NCBI RefSeq assembly: GCF_014898815.1
Contig: NW_026515544.1
Coordinates: 434,001-498,000, forward strand
Source of the DNA: Panonychus citri
Lineage: Eukaryota > Arthropoda > Arachnida > Trombidiformes > Tetranychidae
Direction of reading: 5' to 3'
Length of the DNA stretch: 64,000 nucleotides
Shown: positions 1-15,000 of the stretch, piece after piece
Numbering within the stretch: position 1 is the first letter of the stretch
How the letters are laid out: every line of letters begins with the position of its first letter
The notes under the pieces: model-generated
Databases searched by the model: none
Told to the model about the DNA's origin: nothing
What the model saw: the letters and a program-made list of their open reading frames with translations, nothing else
Made by a program: the position numbers and the translations under genes

Positions 1-3000
1 CTAAAGGTAGTTTAAGATGATAATAACCGATTAACATGAAAATAGCAAGCATTGAATGAGCAACAGCTAATATCCTCATTATTGGTTCGAGGTAGAATAA
101 TCTTTCCTCTATTGATACCCATTCCTCTAGTTCGTCATCATTATCACCACCACCACCCTCATCGTTTCCGTCTCCGCTTGACATTTCTATTGAATCACCT
201 GAACTGAAACCTGAACCCGAACCTGATCCTGAACCTGATTCACTTCCATCTAGGTCAACCAATGGTGTATTTGTGACTCGATAAAAGAGAAGAATAAAAT
301 TAATGATAAACGCTATTGACAATGCGATGTACTTCATGGTGTAAAAGTTTCGAGCTAAGAAACAGATAAATCGATGAGCATAATTTCCAAGGTTAAACGA
401 TGAAAATAATGGAACTGATTCAACTGGCTTCGAAAGTTCTTCTTCTTCAGATAGTATGGGCAAGGATTTATCGTCGATATTTTCAGATACTTGATCAAGT
501 ACTAGACGAGATTCAGTGCGAGGTTCAATAGTTGATGAACTCACTGCAGAGATTGATGAATCTTTCTGTTTTCTATCTTCACCCTCTTTTCCAGGTTCTA
601 TCGTTTTACCAGACAATCCGATATCTTTTTCATCTGTGCTTCTACCATCAACTACTCCATCAGATGAACCATTTCCTACTTGTTTATTGGCTACTGAATC
701 AATGGTCGGTACAATTGGAGCTTCAATAGAAGCTACAGCTCCTGCTAATGGAGTAACAGTTCTATCAGGTAATGTAAAGGCACTTGGAACATGTACCAAT
801 GCTTTGGTTGGCTCATCTTCATCAGCATCAACAGGTCCAGCGATTGGTTCACCAGTCATTAAACGAAGTATGAAACGAAGAACATATTTAACTAGGGAAT
901 AAACAGAACGGCTACAGAAAAGAAACGATCGTCCAATTGTTCGGAAAAATCCAATAATCAATTCTGGTAGAGATTTTTCCTTCATTGCATGAAGCTGCTT
1001 CTTTAGATTACCCGGAGTTAGATAACTTAATATGGACCAAATTTTGGAGAAGATGAAAGTCAAAAAATTCTTAAATGGATCTAAAATTGACGGGGGTTTC
1101 TCTTCATCTCCCAGGAACGGATATTCTGCTGAAGTTTTGGGTTCTTCTTCTTCTTCCATTGAAATGGAAGCAGCATGTTGCATCTCAAAGATCGCATCCT
1201 CACAGAAATTAACGAACAATTCAAGTTTCTCCTTATCACCACCTTCGGTAATTATCGAGTAGAAAAAGGCTCTTTTCGATTCCTTAATCTGTGGTTTCTC
1301 CCATTGATTAATTGAAGATTCTTTAATCTCAAAGTAAACTCTTTCAACTCTTTTAGAAGATCCCATGATTTCAATTCTACCCAAAAATGGTTCGAAATAG
1401 GTTAGGACGGAAGATGCAATTTCCAAGAAACGTTGAAGTCTTGGGTCACTTGGCATATGCTCACTTAGATTAGTTAAAAGAACAGCTAAATTGAAGCCAA
1501 TTTCTTTTGCTGGATTATGAAATCTTTCAGTTAATTCGCGATAATCTATTAATCCATCGTGATTAGGTTCACAACAGCTCATAATATAGTCAATTTCATC
1601 TGGAGAATATTTTTTCTGCTGTTCTATTGCTTTCTTGAAATCTTTCATTGTCACCCATCCAATTTGTTTTTTGTCAATTTCCTAGAAAAACAAAACAAAG
1701 TAATCAATTAGCATCATCGATATTCATCAATCAATATTATCTTATATCAAACAATCAGATTGATTTTGTCTGATTGTTTGATTTCTCTTTCTTACCTGGA
1801 AAGTTATGGACGAAGTAAGTTCTTTAAGCTTCAAGAAGATGTCGAAAAATTTGAGGATAAGCTGTTAGAGAGAAAGATATTAAAAATGGAATTAAAATCA
1901 AACATCAAGCTAATAAAATTCTGTTGGAATTACATGGTAAATGACAAATTAAATATTGATCATTATTTTTACTAAATTCGATGGATAATAAGATTACCTC
2001 AACATTGCCAGAAGATTCAACCAAAGTGTCAACCATTTGCCGTCCAATGGTTCCATTGACAACATTACCTTCCAACATGGATAACATCATGACAACCATT
2101 TCTTTCTGTAGGTCAAGTAGCTCAATTAAAAGGTCAAGTTGATTGGAATTTTTAGAAAGTTTATCCTGCATGTGAGCAAAAAGGAAAAGGAAACCACCAA
2201 CGGCATCCCAAAGCCTGGAATGTGCAAGAGCCTGTTGATTACCCTGACAAGGCCCTTGAATTGATTCGGTTAAAGTCGAGAAAACTTGTTTGGCCACTGT
2301 AATCGCTTTGCAGAAATTTTCTTGACCAGAGGGATCGATACAATCTTTACTTGAATAATGCCAATAAAAGTCCATCATTGATTCTTGTAATCTCAATAGA
2401 TAATCAACCGTAATGATGATTACATTTACTGTAGTTGTATTACCCGCTTGAGTACGAAGATAATTTTGAAAATCTAAATTGTGACCTTCACAAAGAAGCT
2501 GAATAAATCTGAAAAGAACACAAGTAAACTCAGAATCATGCATATTCTTTTCTCCAGCAGTTCCTTCCGATCCAACTCCAAGGCCTTCGGCTTTTTGATT
2601 CCTTTCAAAAGCATCCAAATCAAGAACAGAACATGAATTCATAAGACCAGCGATCGAAGTGAAAAAACCAACATCCTTTTTATCCTTGAGATGTTTCATC
2701 ATTCTTTGCTGAATATCAGTATTACCTCCTCTCAGAATTGAAATTCCCAATTTGAGTGTATGCAAAACCATATCAGTCTGAATACCCTTACAGTTTGATA
2801 TGTACAACAAGATCATTTCGGCGATACCTCGATCAGCAAGACGCGATTGTTGAAACAATAATTTTTGCTTCTCTAATTCTTGTTCCTTTTTTTTGAATAG
2901 AAAATGAATTTATATCATCATTAGTGTTTTTCTTGACTTGATTTTATCATTTTCTCTTGGTTACTTACATGAATAGACGCACCACCCTCCTCTTCATCGC

Positions 3001-6000
3001 CACCCTCTTCTTCCTCTTCCTCTTCTACCCCACCGCAACTCTGACTGAAAAGATGAGCATATTTCATGAATAGTTCGTCTTCCTTGACTGCTGCTCCATG
3101 TTCCGTTGTCGCTTTACGACTGAAGGTGGTCATTAACTGAGTCAATGGATCAGGTTTATCCTCGACGACAACTTCGGTTCCTTTATTTTGTTCATGTTCC
3201 TCGAACGATTCAGTTAGATCTTCAATCAACTGTTCTTGGCCATTATTCTCTGCGTTCAACCACAGCTCATTGTAAGTTCGTAAAAATATATTGATGGCCC
3301 GATGTCTATGAAAAGAAAATATTAACGAGTTGATTATTCTAATTGTTCCAAGAAAAGTAAATAAAACTTACCTTGGTAATTGATGGAGCGAAATCATTCT
3401 GAAACAAGCGATTACCGCTCTTTTCCTCTGGGTAGAAACACAACTTCGATAAACACCTTTCTCTTTTTGTGACGGATGATCGATCTAAACGGAAGATATT
3501 AAATCGAGTTATAAGAATTTTGATCTGTAACTATTTTACCAAAGAGTCGCAGATATCGAATAGTAATTGTCAATTCTAATAAAACCCTAAGTGACCAACT
3601 ACCAATGAATTATCGTTGCCTTTTGTATTTCAACTATTTTCTGATCCTAATCATTTTCTTTAATCTTAATCATTAGAAAAACGATAAGCTTCTTATCGAA
3701 CGCAGTTAATTCTTATCACGATTTGATTTCTAATTCTAATGACTTTCACCATTTTAAATCAGTTAATGATGATCAACTCGACCTTGAGGTTAATCAGTGT
3801 TTCGTTTTCACCTCAGCTCATTGCAATGTCACATACTTTTGTAAGAGATCATTTTTCTCATTATTACTGTTGTTTCTGTAATCAATTGACTTATTTATAC
3901 TCTAGTGAGAGATGTTGTTTCTTCCCAATTCGTTGTTTCTTATTCATAGAAAATCCTGAGTAAATCCCTTGATACTTACCATATGGAGTCCGAAAAGGAC
4001 CTTGGCCATAGCGATGATCCTTTCGACTAATAATTCTTGTGTTTTCTCTTTATCTTCAGCTTTAACGTTCTGAACCAGGACAAGATCCTTTCCGGTTCCT
4101 TTGGGTTCTTCAATGGCTCCTGCTCGCTGACTACCCAATTTATAATAAAGATAATGTTGCCATGACATTTCATCTGAAGGATCAATTTTATCTGGTAGAT
4201 TAAGGGTGGTTCTAACATATTCGAAGATTCGACCTTCATTTTCTTTATGGAGAAATTTATCTTTAGCATGTTGAACAAGCTCCTGTTCACGACCCGCAAA
4301 CAGATTCAGCCCAACGGGTAAAACACGCTTAAGTGCCGATACAATCAAGGAAGATGCGAGTTCCTTTTCTTTATCCCGTTTACCATCTCGTTTCTTTTTC
4401 TTTATCCTGCCCGAGGTCGCTTGAATGTCTGACTTGGTGATGACGGGTCGACCTGCTCTACCAGACCAGGGCATAATCAAGGCCAAATTATCGATCTCAT
4501 TGGCAGAGATAAAGTTTTGCTCCTCTTTACGGAAATACTGTGATTTCGACCATTGGTTGAAAATGGTAGCCACACAATGATAAATCTGCTCCGCTTCTTT
4601 ACAATTTTCTCGAAGCCAATGGTTCCTTTGGTGTTCAACGTATTTGATTAACATGGGATAAAATGAATAAATATCTCGAACGAGAAGATTAAATTCCTCC
4701 ATTAATTGAGTCTCTAACTCAGATGTTTCATCCGATTGAGATTTAAGGTAACCTTTCATGGCATCTTCCCGATGATAAGCTCTATCGGCAATTTGGCGGA
4801 TTCGCTCAGTTAAAGGTAAAACTGGATCAATTAAAAGTTCTTCCGATGGATTAACGATAATCATACCAGTGTGAGCAGGAAGGGTCACCATCCATTGATT
4901 ACCAGTGTGTCCAACAGTATTTTTAACAAGATTTAAAATTGATTTTAACATTCTATTAAGGTGAACGCTAGTTACAGCGGTAACATGATTACCATCCGAT
5001 GGATTGACAGAGTCTGGCCCTTGATTCCACCAGAATGAAAGGTAAGCACATAACAAGGGGAGGATAATGTCTATTGTGTGTGGTTCTTTGTGATACTTGG
5101 TCTCTGAATCGACATATTTCTCAAATTGGGACATTAAATCGTCAAGTGTCGGCATTGATGCTTCCAAATCTTGCATAACTGCCTGAGCTTCCAACGAATA
5201 ATCTTGACTTCGAGAGTGAATACAGAATTTGTTATTCTTATTTAGATGTGGTTCTAAAAAGGCGACAGGAAAGGTTGCAGAAAAAGCGCCCAAACAATCA
5301 CCAACTTGTCGTCGATGGAAATCGAGTTCAGCTTTGATGAATTTACGGTCCAATGTTAGATTAGGATTGGTACCGAAAGAGTAGAGGGAATTAAGGATTT
5401 TATAACAAGCAACCTGAATATCATTGAGCAGTAATTCACCACCAAACTCATTGGAGGCCAAGTGATCAAAAAGAGCGGTTAAAACGGGAAGTAAAACCAA
5501 TTGAATATAATTAAGTGAAGATGATGTTTTCATTGTCGTTCCCCGAATGTGACTAAACCGTGAATTTTGTAAATTCGCAACACAATTAGCTAAATCATCG
5601 GCTGCATGATTGAAGAAAGTCAACATTGAAGTTTTAACGAAATCAGACGAGTTTCTAACAATAGTTCGAGCATCAGTTGCTCGAATAAGAACTTGGAGAC
5701 ATCGAACTGATATCTTGGCATCGAAACCCATAACTGAAAGTTTCGATCTAAAAAGAGCGGCCAATTTACAAAACAATGAAGCGACCATCTCTTTCTCTTT
5801 GGGAGTTGCAATTCCAAGTGCAAGTGTCGACTGGCCTGAAGCAGATTCGAGGAAAAATTCCTTATGAGCCTGGAAAAGTTTCTCAACAAGAGGAAGAACA
5901 ACTTTCGAAAAGAATTTAATATCTCGACTTGATTGTTTAAAACTCATTCGCCTGGAATAATTAGCACTTGGTTTTAATAACTTCAAACTGATCGCCGCAG

Positions 6001-9000
6001 TGTCCAAGTATTGAAGAAGCCGTTCCAATAAGGATGACGCGAATCGAGTCTCAGCATGACCATGTAAACCACTTGATTCCTGTTTATTGTTATCTGATTC
6101 AGATTTATTGGATGATCTAAAACAGTTAAGGAAAGTTAATTGTTTCTATTACATGAATTTATTCAAATGTTCAGTTGACTTACTTGTAGACTTTGAATCC
6201 TTCATATTGAAGATATTTTAGTAGTTCTTGTGATCTATCACGATTTTTACGTTTCTCTTTGTCTGTTAGCAGATCGTATGGAACCATTTGGGGATGAATT
6301 ATTCCACCAAGAGTTTCTTTCGTCTTTCTCGCCCAAATTTCATGAGCATTTTCCGCTAATCTCTCGGAAAGACTTTGAATATCTCGATTAAGCGTAAGAC
6401 TTGATGTATCTACTGGTTGTGGACTGTAATCGTTAAGATTAGGCCTCATATCAGTTCGTGAATTGGCTCTACCGTTCATCTGGCTTGCATCCGTTTGATC
6501 CAATTCCCAACCAAGAGCTTGAAGTGTTTTAATTATATCGGTAATTGGCTCCTTGTATTTTTCCCTCTCATAATCAGTCAACATGTAATAAGGTCTAAGA
6601 CGGGGATGAGTTTTTCTCTCCATACTCCAAGAATCCGCATAAGTCCAACCGAGCTCGAATTTCCTTTGTGACCATGAATCGTGATAATGTTCAGCGAATC
6701 GATTGATCAAGTTAACCAATCCCAATGCGAGATTAACACCACTAGTGTCCACTGGATTGGGAAGATAAGGACCATCATCACGAGTTGTTTTTGCGTGCAA
6801 GAAATCATCTGTAGACGAGGTCATTGAATAATCTGGTGGTAGAGCACAAGCGATGGCCGTTAAAACAAGTGCTTAACTTTCGCTCCTCTGCAGAAGCCGA
6901 ACCAGATCCACCGTGACCATAATATCGACAGCACCTCTCATAGTGTAAAGTTAATAAACGAAGAGCTACCGTTGAATATTCTGTAAGGACGGAAACGTCA
7001 ATGGTCAATTTACGAAGGAGACTCAGCAACATACTGGGTTGCATTTCATGAGTTAGTGCTACGAGAAAATCTGAAACACATTCTCGCTGTCCTTTGGTCA
7101 GTATTTTAACTTTGGACAATCTATAAACAGTATGTAAAGTAGCGTCCATCAGTGAAGCCCAATTTTCTGCATTCCCAAAATAATGAGAGTATTTGATCAG
7201 CAAAGGCAACACAGCATTACCAAGATAACGATTGAGTGCCAAAGCCATTTGAGATTCTGATCCATCATGACGTTCCATCATCGTTGCTGCTCGTAAATCG
7301 GGAAGAAAAGCATCTTCAAGAAGTCGGAAAAACACTTCTTGATTTTCGATACCATAAACTCGTTCTAAGAATAGAACAATTGATTGTTTGTGTTGTGGAA
7401 GAAAACCAATTGGTAGATCTGATTTGGTCATTGCTTCAGGCGATGAGAATATTGAAAATCTCAAAGCCAAAACTCCTTCTAGATCTTGCATTAGAACAAG
7501 CGATTTGAGGATTGCTCGAGCTCGAAGGCAATCATTTTTACCTAATGCAATTGTCGCAGCTTCAGGAGCACAACGTCCAAGTAAATCAACTAAAGCGCAA
7601 TAAAAGTTGAGTATTGCTGCTCCCATGTCAATAAAATCTTCGTCCTCTTTTTCCTCCTCATTTGTAGTACCATTACTATGCTGTATTCCGTGTGCTTGCT
7701 CTTGGGCGTTAATTTTATCAGTCATTGCAATCGAGTCTTTAATTGCTTGTAGTAAGCCTTCACCTTCACCTCTTAATGCTGGACCAAGACATTCTGGTCT
7801 TCGAATCAACAATCGAATTACTAAATTTGCATTTTCTTCAACTGACTCACCGTTGACCCAGACACAAGTGCGGAAAAAGTCAAGGTATCGTTCACCTTCA
7901 ACTGGATCCCAGCCTAAGTCAGGATAACCTTTATCGAGTAGCTCTTGATTAGATTGGAAACCACATTTGGATAGATAAACGGCAATTTTTTCCAAGTAGT
8001 TTTCTCGTAAGGCTAAGGCCAGTTCTGGATTTTCCATGACTGATGATGAAGCAACATCGAGAGGAGTTGACCCTCGAAGTGACGGACGTGAGAGTAAAAT
8101 ATTTGAATTTTGGAGTAAAAAGTCGAGATGTTGAAACATTGCCTTTTGATTGGTTCGACTTGACCGACAAAAGTAACATAAGAATCGACAAGTTGCCACA
8201 ACCATAGCTGAAGTATCACCAATAGCAGTCGCTCCACTGGCCTCAGCGGGCATTTTACTTGTTCCTCCTGCTCCCGTTCCAGATCCAATCGCATTACCAC
8301 TACTTCCAGTTCCAGCGGCTCCTCCTGTTCCACTCGATTGACCTGATGTACCACCAGACTCACCTTGTGCTCGCTTACTCAATGTATTTGTCATAATGTC
8401 CATAACATTTTCGTGAACACGAAGGATTTTTATCAAATCAGGATGTTGAAAGAATACTCGATTTTGAACCAAAGTCCATAAAGTTTCACGAACAATTTCC
8501 TCTTCCTCTGGACTCATCTGAACAGGAAGCAAAGCTCGAATAGTCGCCAAGTGTTGCAACAAACCAACGACATCGTCTTTTGAGGTATGAGAGATGACGT
8601 ATGTCTGTTCTAGTGCTCTCATCAGCTCACCAACGCCATCGTAGCTTCTCAATAGTAGATAAAATAGCTGACGAATCAATTCTCGATCTTCAATTTCTGA
8701 TTCTTGTGACCAATGTTTAACAGTGTCGACAACTTTTCGTATGAAAATTTCTTCTTGACGATTAACATTGTCTTTCTCGTCTGAAGCTGTTGCACCTTCA
8801 GTCGACGCTTTAACCACTTTGACAAATCCAATGATCTTTTTAGGCCAAGATAATTTTCCTTCTTCACCATTTTTCACCTCTAACGACAGTTCTTCTTCGT
8901 TACCTCCATCAAGGACAACTTTAGCTCGACTCATAAGATCCCCATGGAACAGGCTGAGACTTGCTCTAAGATCATCTCCAGTTGGACAATTTTCGGCTTG

Positions 9001-12000
9001 ATCATCTTCCATATTCTTAAAGCCAAGTATCATTCTCATCTGTTCCTTTGGAGCACAACGGAATTCACGGGTTTTCTTTGCGGCCACAGCGGCAGGAAGG
9101 TCTTCCTGTTTAACTGAAGCGTATCGCCTAAATTGATCACCTTGAACATCATTTACGAATTGACTTGTAAATGAAATTATCGATTCAACTCGATGTCGCA
9201 GTTGAACATCGTACAAGTGATGAAGAATGTAGCACATTTGAAGTTTAACACCTTCGTCCAATGACATTTCTAGTAAACCTTTCAACTTGGTCTCAGCATC
9301 GAGAACATATTCTGGATCAAAAGTCGCAGGGTCAATGAGAATCAATAAACTTCCCAGGTCATTATCTTCAACGCAACCATTTAGCAGAAGTTTATCAATC
9401 AAACTTAGTAAAGGTACAAAAAGGTCAGTATTTGAACCACCAATTGGATCTCTCATTGGTCGATTGGAAAGCTTAACGGCTTCATCGAGAGCTTCCATAA
9501 CGAAAGATTTTAGTTTTTCAACCGGAAAATAAGGAGCATTCAAACCTTTTACTGATTCGACTTTTTCTACCTTTTCAGATTGTTTCATTTGTGGTCGAAT
9601 TGAGACCGAGGCAAGTGACGAAATTGAATTAGCCAGCGAAGCGTCACCTTTATACAAATCTTTAAGTTCGCTGCCTAAAGGTACAATGAATTCATTCTGT
9701 GTTAAAGATCGTGCATAAGCACCAGACTCTAAGTGTAGACTGATCAATAGATCGGCAAAGCCGGATCTTAATGGACCGGACATGTATTGTGACTGAATAG
9801 CATAAAGAAGTTGCTTCTCATCGACATGAGAACAAATTATGTGCGCTGCTCGAGTATTACCCTGGAAACATAAAGCACCATAGAGAGCTAATGTTCGTGC
9901 ATGGAAGACCAAGAATTTCTCAGCTTCAATAAGTTCCAAGATATCAACACATCGATCTTCTTCCGGTATATGCAATGCCAACATGGAAACTGGATCATCA
10001 ACCAGCATAGACCAACCTCGAATATCTGAAAGTTTAAGTGCATGAGGTTTCAAGTACATATTCGGTACTCTAGCCCATTGGTACCTTTGTAATGATTGAA
10101 CTTTCAATCGAGGTGGACATTGAGGCGATAAGTGTTTTTCTGATGATCGAAGGATGGCAGCAGATAAGGGAAGAGTAGTCGCTGTTCGACCTAATTCGAA
10201 TTGAAGACATTCTTTACTTGTCGCTTCAAAGAAAACTGCTGGAAACAATTTTGTTCCTGGTTCTAAGCGGAAAAGATACTTTGTGGGTTTATCGTCAGCA
10301 GTAAAGGTTAAAGTTCCAGTTGACAGATCAATGTGACATCCGACGAACATTCCTTGATTAGAACGACCGCCCGATTGTTCAATGTCATTAACGTCGTTAT
10401 AAAGTTGACCAGCGTTTAAAATGTAACAATTTTGTCTGTCACAATACTCAGCGAGCTCACCATTTTCATTCCAAACTTGAATTGTTGCCCTTCGCACGGA
10501 ATTTTTGTCAAAAGTTTTCTCATAGTGACGGAAGTTAGAAACTACCCAACCACAGTAGACATGATGTGGATCTTGGCCTGAAAAAATTCTAACTCCATAG
10601 AAATATTCATCGATAAGTTCAAGTGAAGCGGGATCTAGTTGATCAGAAGATTCATCTGGAAGAGCTTCGGATAAATTTGTTCGTGACCCTCGTCGAGTTA
10701 GTGGTATATTTGGACGATCTCCAGCCCTAATAATAGTAATAGAGAATTAATTATTTGATATAAACACAATCGAGTATTTGAGATGATTGCATTTCATTGA
10801 AACTCACCCAACATTCTGAGGTCGATCAGGAACTGCTGGAGGTATAAGCTGAGTGGCACTTGAAGCAAGAACACTAATCGTCGGTGGTTCAACCTCACGA
10901 GTTCGTGGTGATCTTGGGGGTAGTTGAGGCTCTCTTTTACCAAACAATCTAAATGGCGATTTAGCTCTTTTCTTATTATCTTCAGCTCCCGGTGTTTTTG
11001 ATCTGTTCATTCTATTGAGAGTCTCGACGGAAGTGGCTCTTTTCGAGGCCAAACCTCCTCCAGTTTCTCTCATTAAAGCTTGAGCTTGACCCAATGAAGG
11101 AACTGTAAGTGCATTATCGAATGATTTTGTCTTTGTTAAAGATCCTGATCGACGATGACCATTTGATCTTCCATTCCAGCCATTTGCTGGACCAGAACCA
11201 GGTTGTGGGCTTTCAACATCTTCCGAAGCATCTTCTGAATAAGCCCTCTGTAAATCTTTAACATCGGCCATAGAGAATCCTGATTGAAGCATATGCTGCT
11301 CTAGATTACCTGGATGTCTAATACTGTTTCGATCTGCACGAGCTCTTCGTTGTCTTCTAACATTTTCATCAAAACGTCTTCGCTTTGTATCATCATCAAT
11401 TAGCTCATTATTACAAGTCACTGGTAAGCTTAACCTTAACATTTCCCAAGAAACTTTTTCCTGTGTTTCAAATAATTTATGACTTATTTTGAGAGCAGGA
11501 GATGAATCAGAACCACCAGGAATTCGGGTAACCTCAATTGGTGAAGGTGTATCATCAACATTGATGAAAATGGGCTCATCTTTATTGTACCATAAAGTCA
11601 TGGGGCGATTCATGTTCACACAGAAAGGCTGGAAACCCTCTTGTAAACCACAATTTGTAAAACACTTCAAAGCGTTTACATCTTGTCCTAATATGAGTCG
11701 TATCTTTTGACCTACAGATAAGGTTAAAGCGGGAACACAACCTTCTTCTCCAACAGCTACATCTGAAAAGGCCATTTCCCCTCCAGATGAATCGAGCAAT
11801 AGTTCACCGTTCAGAGAGAAACTGATTGTTCGATCGCCAATATCAACCATACAACCAACAATATCACCAACTGCAACTGTTTTACCAAATGCTTCTGATG
11901 AATTGTTGTTATATTTTCGAGCTGAATGACAATCAAATCCCCAAGAATATTCATCAGCCCCAACCTCTTTGGAAGAGGAAAAGTGTAAACTTGCCCAACC

Positions 12001-15000
12001 CAAACGAATTGGTCCATCGGTTAATATTTCAACTTCGAAATACCATTTACCAGAAGTAACGGCATAGATTTTTTCTGCTCTATATGAGCGGAAATTTTCC
12101 TCTTTTATTTTGGCCTTACCCATAATATTATCGAATTCAGAAGCATCTGATGTCGGAGATTCTAAAACATATCCATAGGCCAGTAGCGTCTTGACCATTT
12201 CAGATGCGGTATCTCGATTTGCTTTTTTAATCAAATCGTCGACATACTTATAAGGCACAAGATGAGGGCTTCTTCTGGAATTTGGATCCTCAGAAAAACC
12301 ATAAGTCCAATTTTGTTGAATTCTTTCCGCTGACCAGAGATTGTGAGTATTCTCGGCTAATAGTTCAATCAGCTCTTCAATTTTGGGAGTTATCTCTATA
12401 GAGCTCAAATCTAATGGCGCTGGACGATAACCATTAGACTGAAGATAAGGTACATTGGGTAGTCGAACCACTTTGATTCGTCCTGGTGGTTTGTCCATTG
12501 TTATACGAAACCAAGAGCAACAATCGTCTTTAAAGTTGAAAGAGCTAAATTTGTATCATACTTTTTCTCTTTGGCTGGCAAATGCTCGAAGGAAGTGAGA
12601 CACGGGTGCTTAAGAGCAGCATCATCTCGAATATCAGAGAAAGTCCAGCCTGCATCAATTTTGGACATTGACCAGACTTCGTGAATATTTTCAGCCAATT
12701 TATCGCGAATCCCTTCAATGTATTGTGGTAAACTAACATAGTTTGTATCTACTGGATGAGGGACAAAAGCTGCATCATCGGTCAGTTCGAGTGCTGGACC
12801 AAGGATAATATTTTTTGATAATTCACCAAATTGAAAGCAAGGTTCAACTTGAAGTATCTGCCCAGGTAAAAGAGCTTCAACAAGAGGTGAGTGATTGAAT
12901 GGTGGACCAAATTTGAGGCGTCCATGATCACCACCAAAGAGGAAACGGCATGAATATTTTGCTGAGAAACTGATGACCGGATAAAACATTCCAGATCCTG
13001 TGTTGAAGCCCTTGAAACACCCGCGGACTGGCAGCCCATTAACAGTGAATGTGATTAAGGGTATATTAAGATCAAGAATGCAACCAACAACATCACCTTT
13101 AACCAAGTGAGCTGATCCTTCAGGCACTGTTCTTACTTGATTGGGAACACCGGATGTCCAAAAAGAAACACCATCAAAACCGTAAGAAAATATATCATCT
13201 CCTACACCATTACCACCCCACTTGGGTCCTCCACCTGGATAAGGTACATACCCTGAAGTACTAGCCCATCCAACGCGAAAATGTGGTTCTAAATGAGTAA
13301 CCTGCTCAACGTGATCAAGGGTCAACTCAAAGTACCAACGTCGATACATTGCCGACCCTTCAACTTTGCCAACATAGATATTGGGCCTCATTGATGTTAC
13401 ATGGTCAACAAGTCGTGTTTCAAATAATAAACTTCTTGAGGGTAAAAGATTATCACAGATATTGTTCTGAGAGCTTCGAACCGCTACACCATTACCCACA
13501 CAAAGGGAACACAAAATGTCCAAAACTTTAGGATCACGTCCATGCTTTTCAAGAAGCGATATGATAACCTTAATGTGATCTTCTTTCATCATGTTCAATG
13601 CTTCCGGTGAATCAGTGAGAACACAGTGAAGTACATCCAGCATACCTGTACCCTCTCCACCGGCTTGAGAAGAGAATCGAGAAAATAACCAATCCAATCG
13701 ATGAGCTTGAGCAAATTGAGCACAATTAGTGTGATTCCCTTTAATCACTGCAGCTAAAAGTTGATACAAATAAGAAGAGATGAGATCCCATGATGGACTT
13801 GATTCACCGCCAAGAAGAAGGTGTAATAACCCTTGATTGGTTGTCGTATTAATTTTATCGATTGTTTCCAGGATAAGATTAAGAATACCTTCTTCTTGGA
13901 ATAAGTCTTGTCGATTTCGAAGAGCTTTCAGTCGAATTTGTTTCTCTTCGTGATCAATTTCTTCTTCTGGCTGCTCAAAGTAAGCGATTAAATCTTCAAG
14001 ACACATAACCATTTCCTCTTGGTCACACTGAGGTAAAACAGTTTGATTTGCGATTTGATGAAGAGCCATCGATGAACCACCAACACCTCCGGTTCCAAGA
14101 GGTAAACTCGGAGGTGAACCTAGGCCACTAGTTGGACTTGTCTTTCCATGCATTGATCCACCATGATGCATTGAAGAGGCTCGATTCGAAGCCATTCGAG
14201 CTCCATGGACAAATCGCTGATTATAAAGACAATCTAGAATTCGAATAAATTTGTTGAACATGATGCCACATTTTCGAATAACTCGAGCTGTTTTCGCTTC
14301 TTCTTCCTGGGACCGAGAAAACTCTAGACCATCGTCCATTTTACCTTCTTCTGAAAGAATTGCTTGTTTTTCCTCCACCCGACCGATTCCTCTTCTTTTG
14401 TTTCATAGGAACGATAAGATAACCAGTAACCTGTCTCAATATGTTGTAAGAAAAACGAGGTGTCCCCATATTTGATCAATGGCAAACCGATGACTTCTTC
14501 CTCCTTCTCGTCAATGGCAATCTTTTTATCGTCTTTGTTTTGTCTTAAACAAAAGGCCGTTTCAGCGACTGTTGCATTTTCTCGAGCAACAAGGCAAACC
14601 TCGAATTTATCGGTCATTCCAAGATATCGTCCCGTCGTAATATGAACAATACGCAATGGATAACCCCAATTGATGAAACCGCCAGCCCATTTTGTACGAA
14701 CTAGTTCAAGTCTCCATAAAGAACGAGCTTGAGACATAACCGGGCCACCCTCGTAAACAACCATGTTTTGTCCAGGAGATTCACCCCAATGTGCTGGAAC
14801 TGTGAGACACTCATCGCCTCCATGGTAAAATCTTAAAACATCTCCACCAAAAACGAAGCCAACATTTTTTGTTCGACTGAGACCAGTCCCAAAAGGGGCC
14901 ACAGACCAATGAGTCAATTTGAAACTCGCATCAACTATACTTCGTTCCTCCTCTTTGGCTGTGTGCTGTTCAGAACATAAATTTCATCATCATTGTCCAT

